Below, one piece after another: positions 13,032 to 14,178 of a stretch of DNA of 14,178 nucleotides. The DNA comes from Candidatus Latescibacterota bacterium (lineage in GTDB: Bacteria > Latescibacterota > UBA2968 > UBA8231). The notes beneath the pieces are model-generated. The model made no database searches, had not been told where the DNA came from, and saw nothing but the letters and a program-made list of their open reading frames with translations. Position numbers and translations under genes: made by a program. The stretch spans positions 1-14,178 of the forward strand of contig JAJDTN010000408.1 in assembly GCA_022827165.1 (NCBI GenBank). The letters run 5' to 3'. Numbering within the stretch: position 1 is the first letter of the stretch; every line of letters starts with the position of its first letter.

Positions 13032-14125
13032 AGGTAGAAGACGAGGCCCCAGGTGAGGTCGAGGACGATGATCGCGAAGATCGACGAGACCACCGAGGAG
13101 GTGGTCGCCGCCCCGACGCCGGCGGCGCCGCCCCCCGCCCGCAGGCCCCGGTAGACGGAGACGACGGTGATGACCCAGGCGAAGGAGAGGGACTTCACCA
13201 GGCCGGTGAGGACATCCTTCAGCAACAGGGCGCTCTGCACGCGCCCGGCGAAGGCCTGGGGCGAGATGTCGAGGGAGAGGACCCCCGTCACCGTACCTCC
13301 CAGGAGACCGACGAAGTCGGCGGCGATCGTCAGCAGGGGAAGGGTGAGGAGCATGGCCCACATCTTCGGTACGGCCACGAGCCGCAGCGGGTCGAGGGCC
13401 ATGGTGCGCAGGGCGTCGATCTCCTCGTTGAACTTCATCGAGGCGATCTCGGCGGCGAAGGCCGACCCCGAGCGGCCGGCGATGACGATCGCCGTCATCA
13501 GCGGGCCCAGCTCGCGCGTGATGCCGATGGACAGGAGATCGGCCACCAGCACGTTGGCCCCGAAGCGGCGCAGCTGGGCCGCCGCCTGCAGGGTGGAGAC
13601 GCCGCCCACCAGGAAGAGGATGACGGCGACGATCGGCAGCCCGTCCGCCCCGACGACGGCCGACTGCCGCACGAAGTCGCCGCGCCGCACCCCCCGTCGC
13701 CGGAAGGGGGAGGCGGCCGCGGCCCAGGTCAGGTCGGAGGCCAGGTACAGGAAGTCGAGGCCCGCCTGGAAACGGCGGTAGGCGCCCTCGCCGACCTGCT
13801 CGAGGAATCCCGTCCCGTCCCGGGAGTCGGCGCCGGCGGCCGGCGGCGAGCCCGCGTCGACGCTGTCGATCAGGGCCTGAACCGATGCCGGCGCTGCGGC
13901 CAGGTGCAGACCGCGGCCGGCTTCGGATGCCAGGGAGGGCAGGCGCCGCAGCCACACGGCGCCCACCGTGTCGAGGCGGGTGATCCCCGACAGGTCGGCG
14001 GTCAGCTCGGCGTGCGCGCTGTCGCGGAGGAGCAGCCGGACCTGCCGGGACCCTGCCGCCACCGACTCCACGGTGCAGGCCCCGGTGATGCGGAGGCGGC
14101 CGCCGGCCTCGGGCTGCACGTCCAC
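13028..14125 (-). CDS. mlaE: STAS-MlaE fusion, phospholipid-transport permease
   Basis: The protein has 365 residues. Residues 1-95 form a STAS-like domain (TADLSGITRLDTVGAVWL, 42-59), the role played by separate MlaB in E. coli. Residues 110-365 are an MlaE permease with hydrophobic segments at about 163-180, 192-215, 255-284, 306-326 and 345-365. The family block RELGPLMTAIVIAGRSGSAF (204-223) continues as AAEIASMKFNEEIDALRTM (224-242) and DPLRLVAVPK (245-254). It acts in the inner membrane with MlaF. The start is GTG at 14125, four bases after the upstream stop; no clear ribosome binding site is seen, so coupling to the upstream gene is likely. The STAS fusion is a known variant of the family. 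Confidence 0.9.
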   Translation of the reverse strand: MDVQPEAGGRLRITGACTVESVAAGSRQVRLLLRDSAHAELTADLSGITRLDTVGAVWLRRLPSLASEAGRGLHLAAAPASVQALIDSVDAGSPPAAGADSRDGTGFLEQVGEGAYRRFQAGLDFLYLASDLTWAAAASPFRRRGVRRGDFVRQSAVVGADGLPIVAVILFLVGGVSTLQAAAQLRRFGANVLVADLLSIGITRELGPLMTAIVIAGRSGSAFAAEIASMKFNEEIDALRTMALDPLRLVAVPKMWAMLLTLPLLTIAADFVGLLGGTVTGVLSLDISPQAFAGRVQSALLLKDVLTGLVKSLSFAWVITVVSVYRGLRAGGGAAGVGAATTSSVVSSIFAIIVLDLTWGLVFYL

Positions 14126-14129
14126 GGTG

Positions 14130-14178
14130 TCAGAAGAGCCGGGAGAAGCGCAGCAGTACCTGCTCGCGGGCGGCCAGG
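14130..14178 (-). CDS. C-terminus of an upstream gene, possibly an outer-membrane beta-barrel
   Basis: The frame ending in TGA at 14132-14130 gives the last 15 residues, LAAREQVLLRFSRLF, and runs off the right edge. Alternating hydrophobic residues and a final Phe are the pattern of the C-terminal beta-signal recognised by BamA in outer-membrane proteins. The stop is four bases from the mlaE start, so it is in the same operon. With 15 residues the family cannot be named. That this is a real frame rests on the stop placement and the pattern. Confidence 0.4.
   Translation of the reverse strand, partial: LAAREQVLLRFSRLF

Overview
The window is GC-rich, gene-dense DNA from a diderm (Gram-negative-type) bacterium. 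The evidence for a diderm is a STAS-fused MlaE permease with its MlaF ATPase (retrograde phospholipid transport), an Sec-exported Calx-beta surface protein and a probable lipoprotein. The codons favour G/C in third position so strongly that long spurious frames lie opposite the real genes. I cannot name the taxon. The gene types would fit a high-GC environmental lineage such as Acidobacteriota, Myxococcota or a related candidate phylum, but that is a guess.

Layout, left to right. (1) 1-1284, minus: the N-terminal 428 residues of an exported fibronectin-III/Calx-beta repeat protein that runs off the left edge. (2) 1285-2126: an 842-base gene-free stretch that would be the leader and promoter region of that gene. 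It holds several perfect hairpins, a tRNA-like two-arm structure and promoter-like boxes near its far end. (3) 2127-5443, minus: a PcRGLX/YetA-type polysaccharide-lyase-like protein followed, with a 4-base ATGA overlap, by nadC. (4) 5444-5524: an 81-base divergent promoter region. (5) 5525-11740, plus: four tightly packed genes for a PHP/DUF3604-type metallohydrolase, a glycogen-synthase-like GT-B glycosyltransferase, a lipoprotein with LpoB/CsgG-like and DUF4384-like regions, and a group I cysteine desulfurase. (6) 11741-11778: a short convergent gap with a hairpin. (7) 11779-14178, minus: the last 15 codons of a gene that probably encodes an outer-membrane protein, then mlaE, mlaF and folA.

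How the parts may work together. Every junction inside the three multigene runs overlaps by one to four bases or is separated by only four, so each run is probably one translationally coupled transcript. The unusual part is the divergent pair of runs at 3041-11740. It places a predicted polysaccharide-degrading enzyme, a PHP-type hydrolase and a synthase-like glycosyltransferase around one 81-base promoter region, which suggests a module for making and turning over a storage or surface glycan. NadC, the cysteine desulfurase and FolA look like housekeeping passengers in these runs. No transposase, CRISPR array, complete tRNA or complete rRNA was found.
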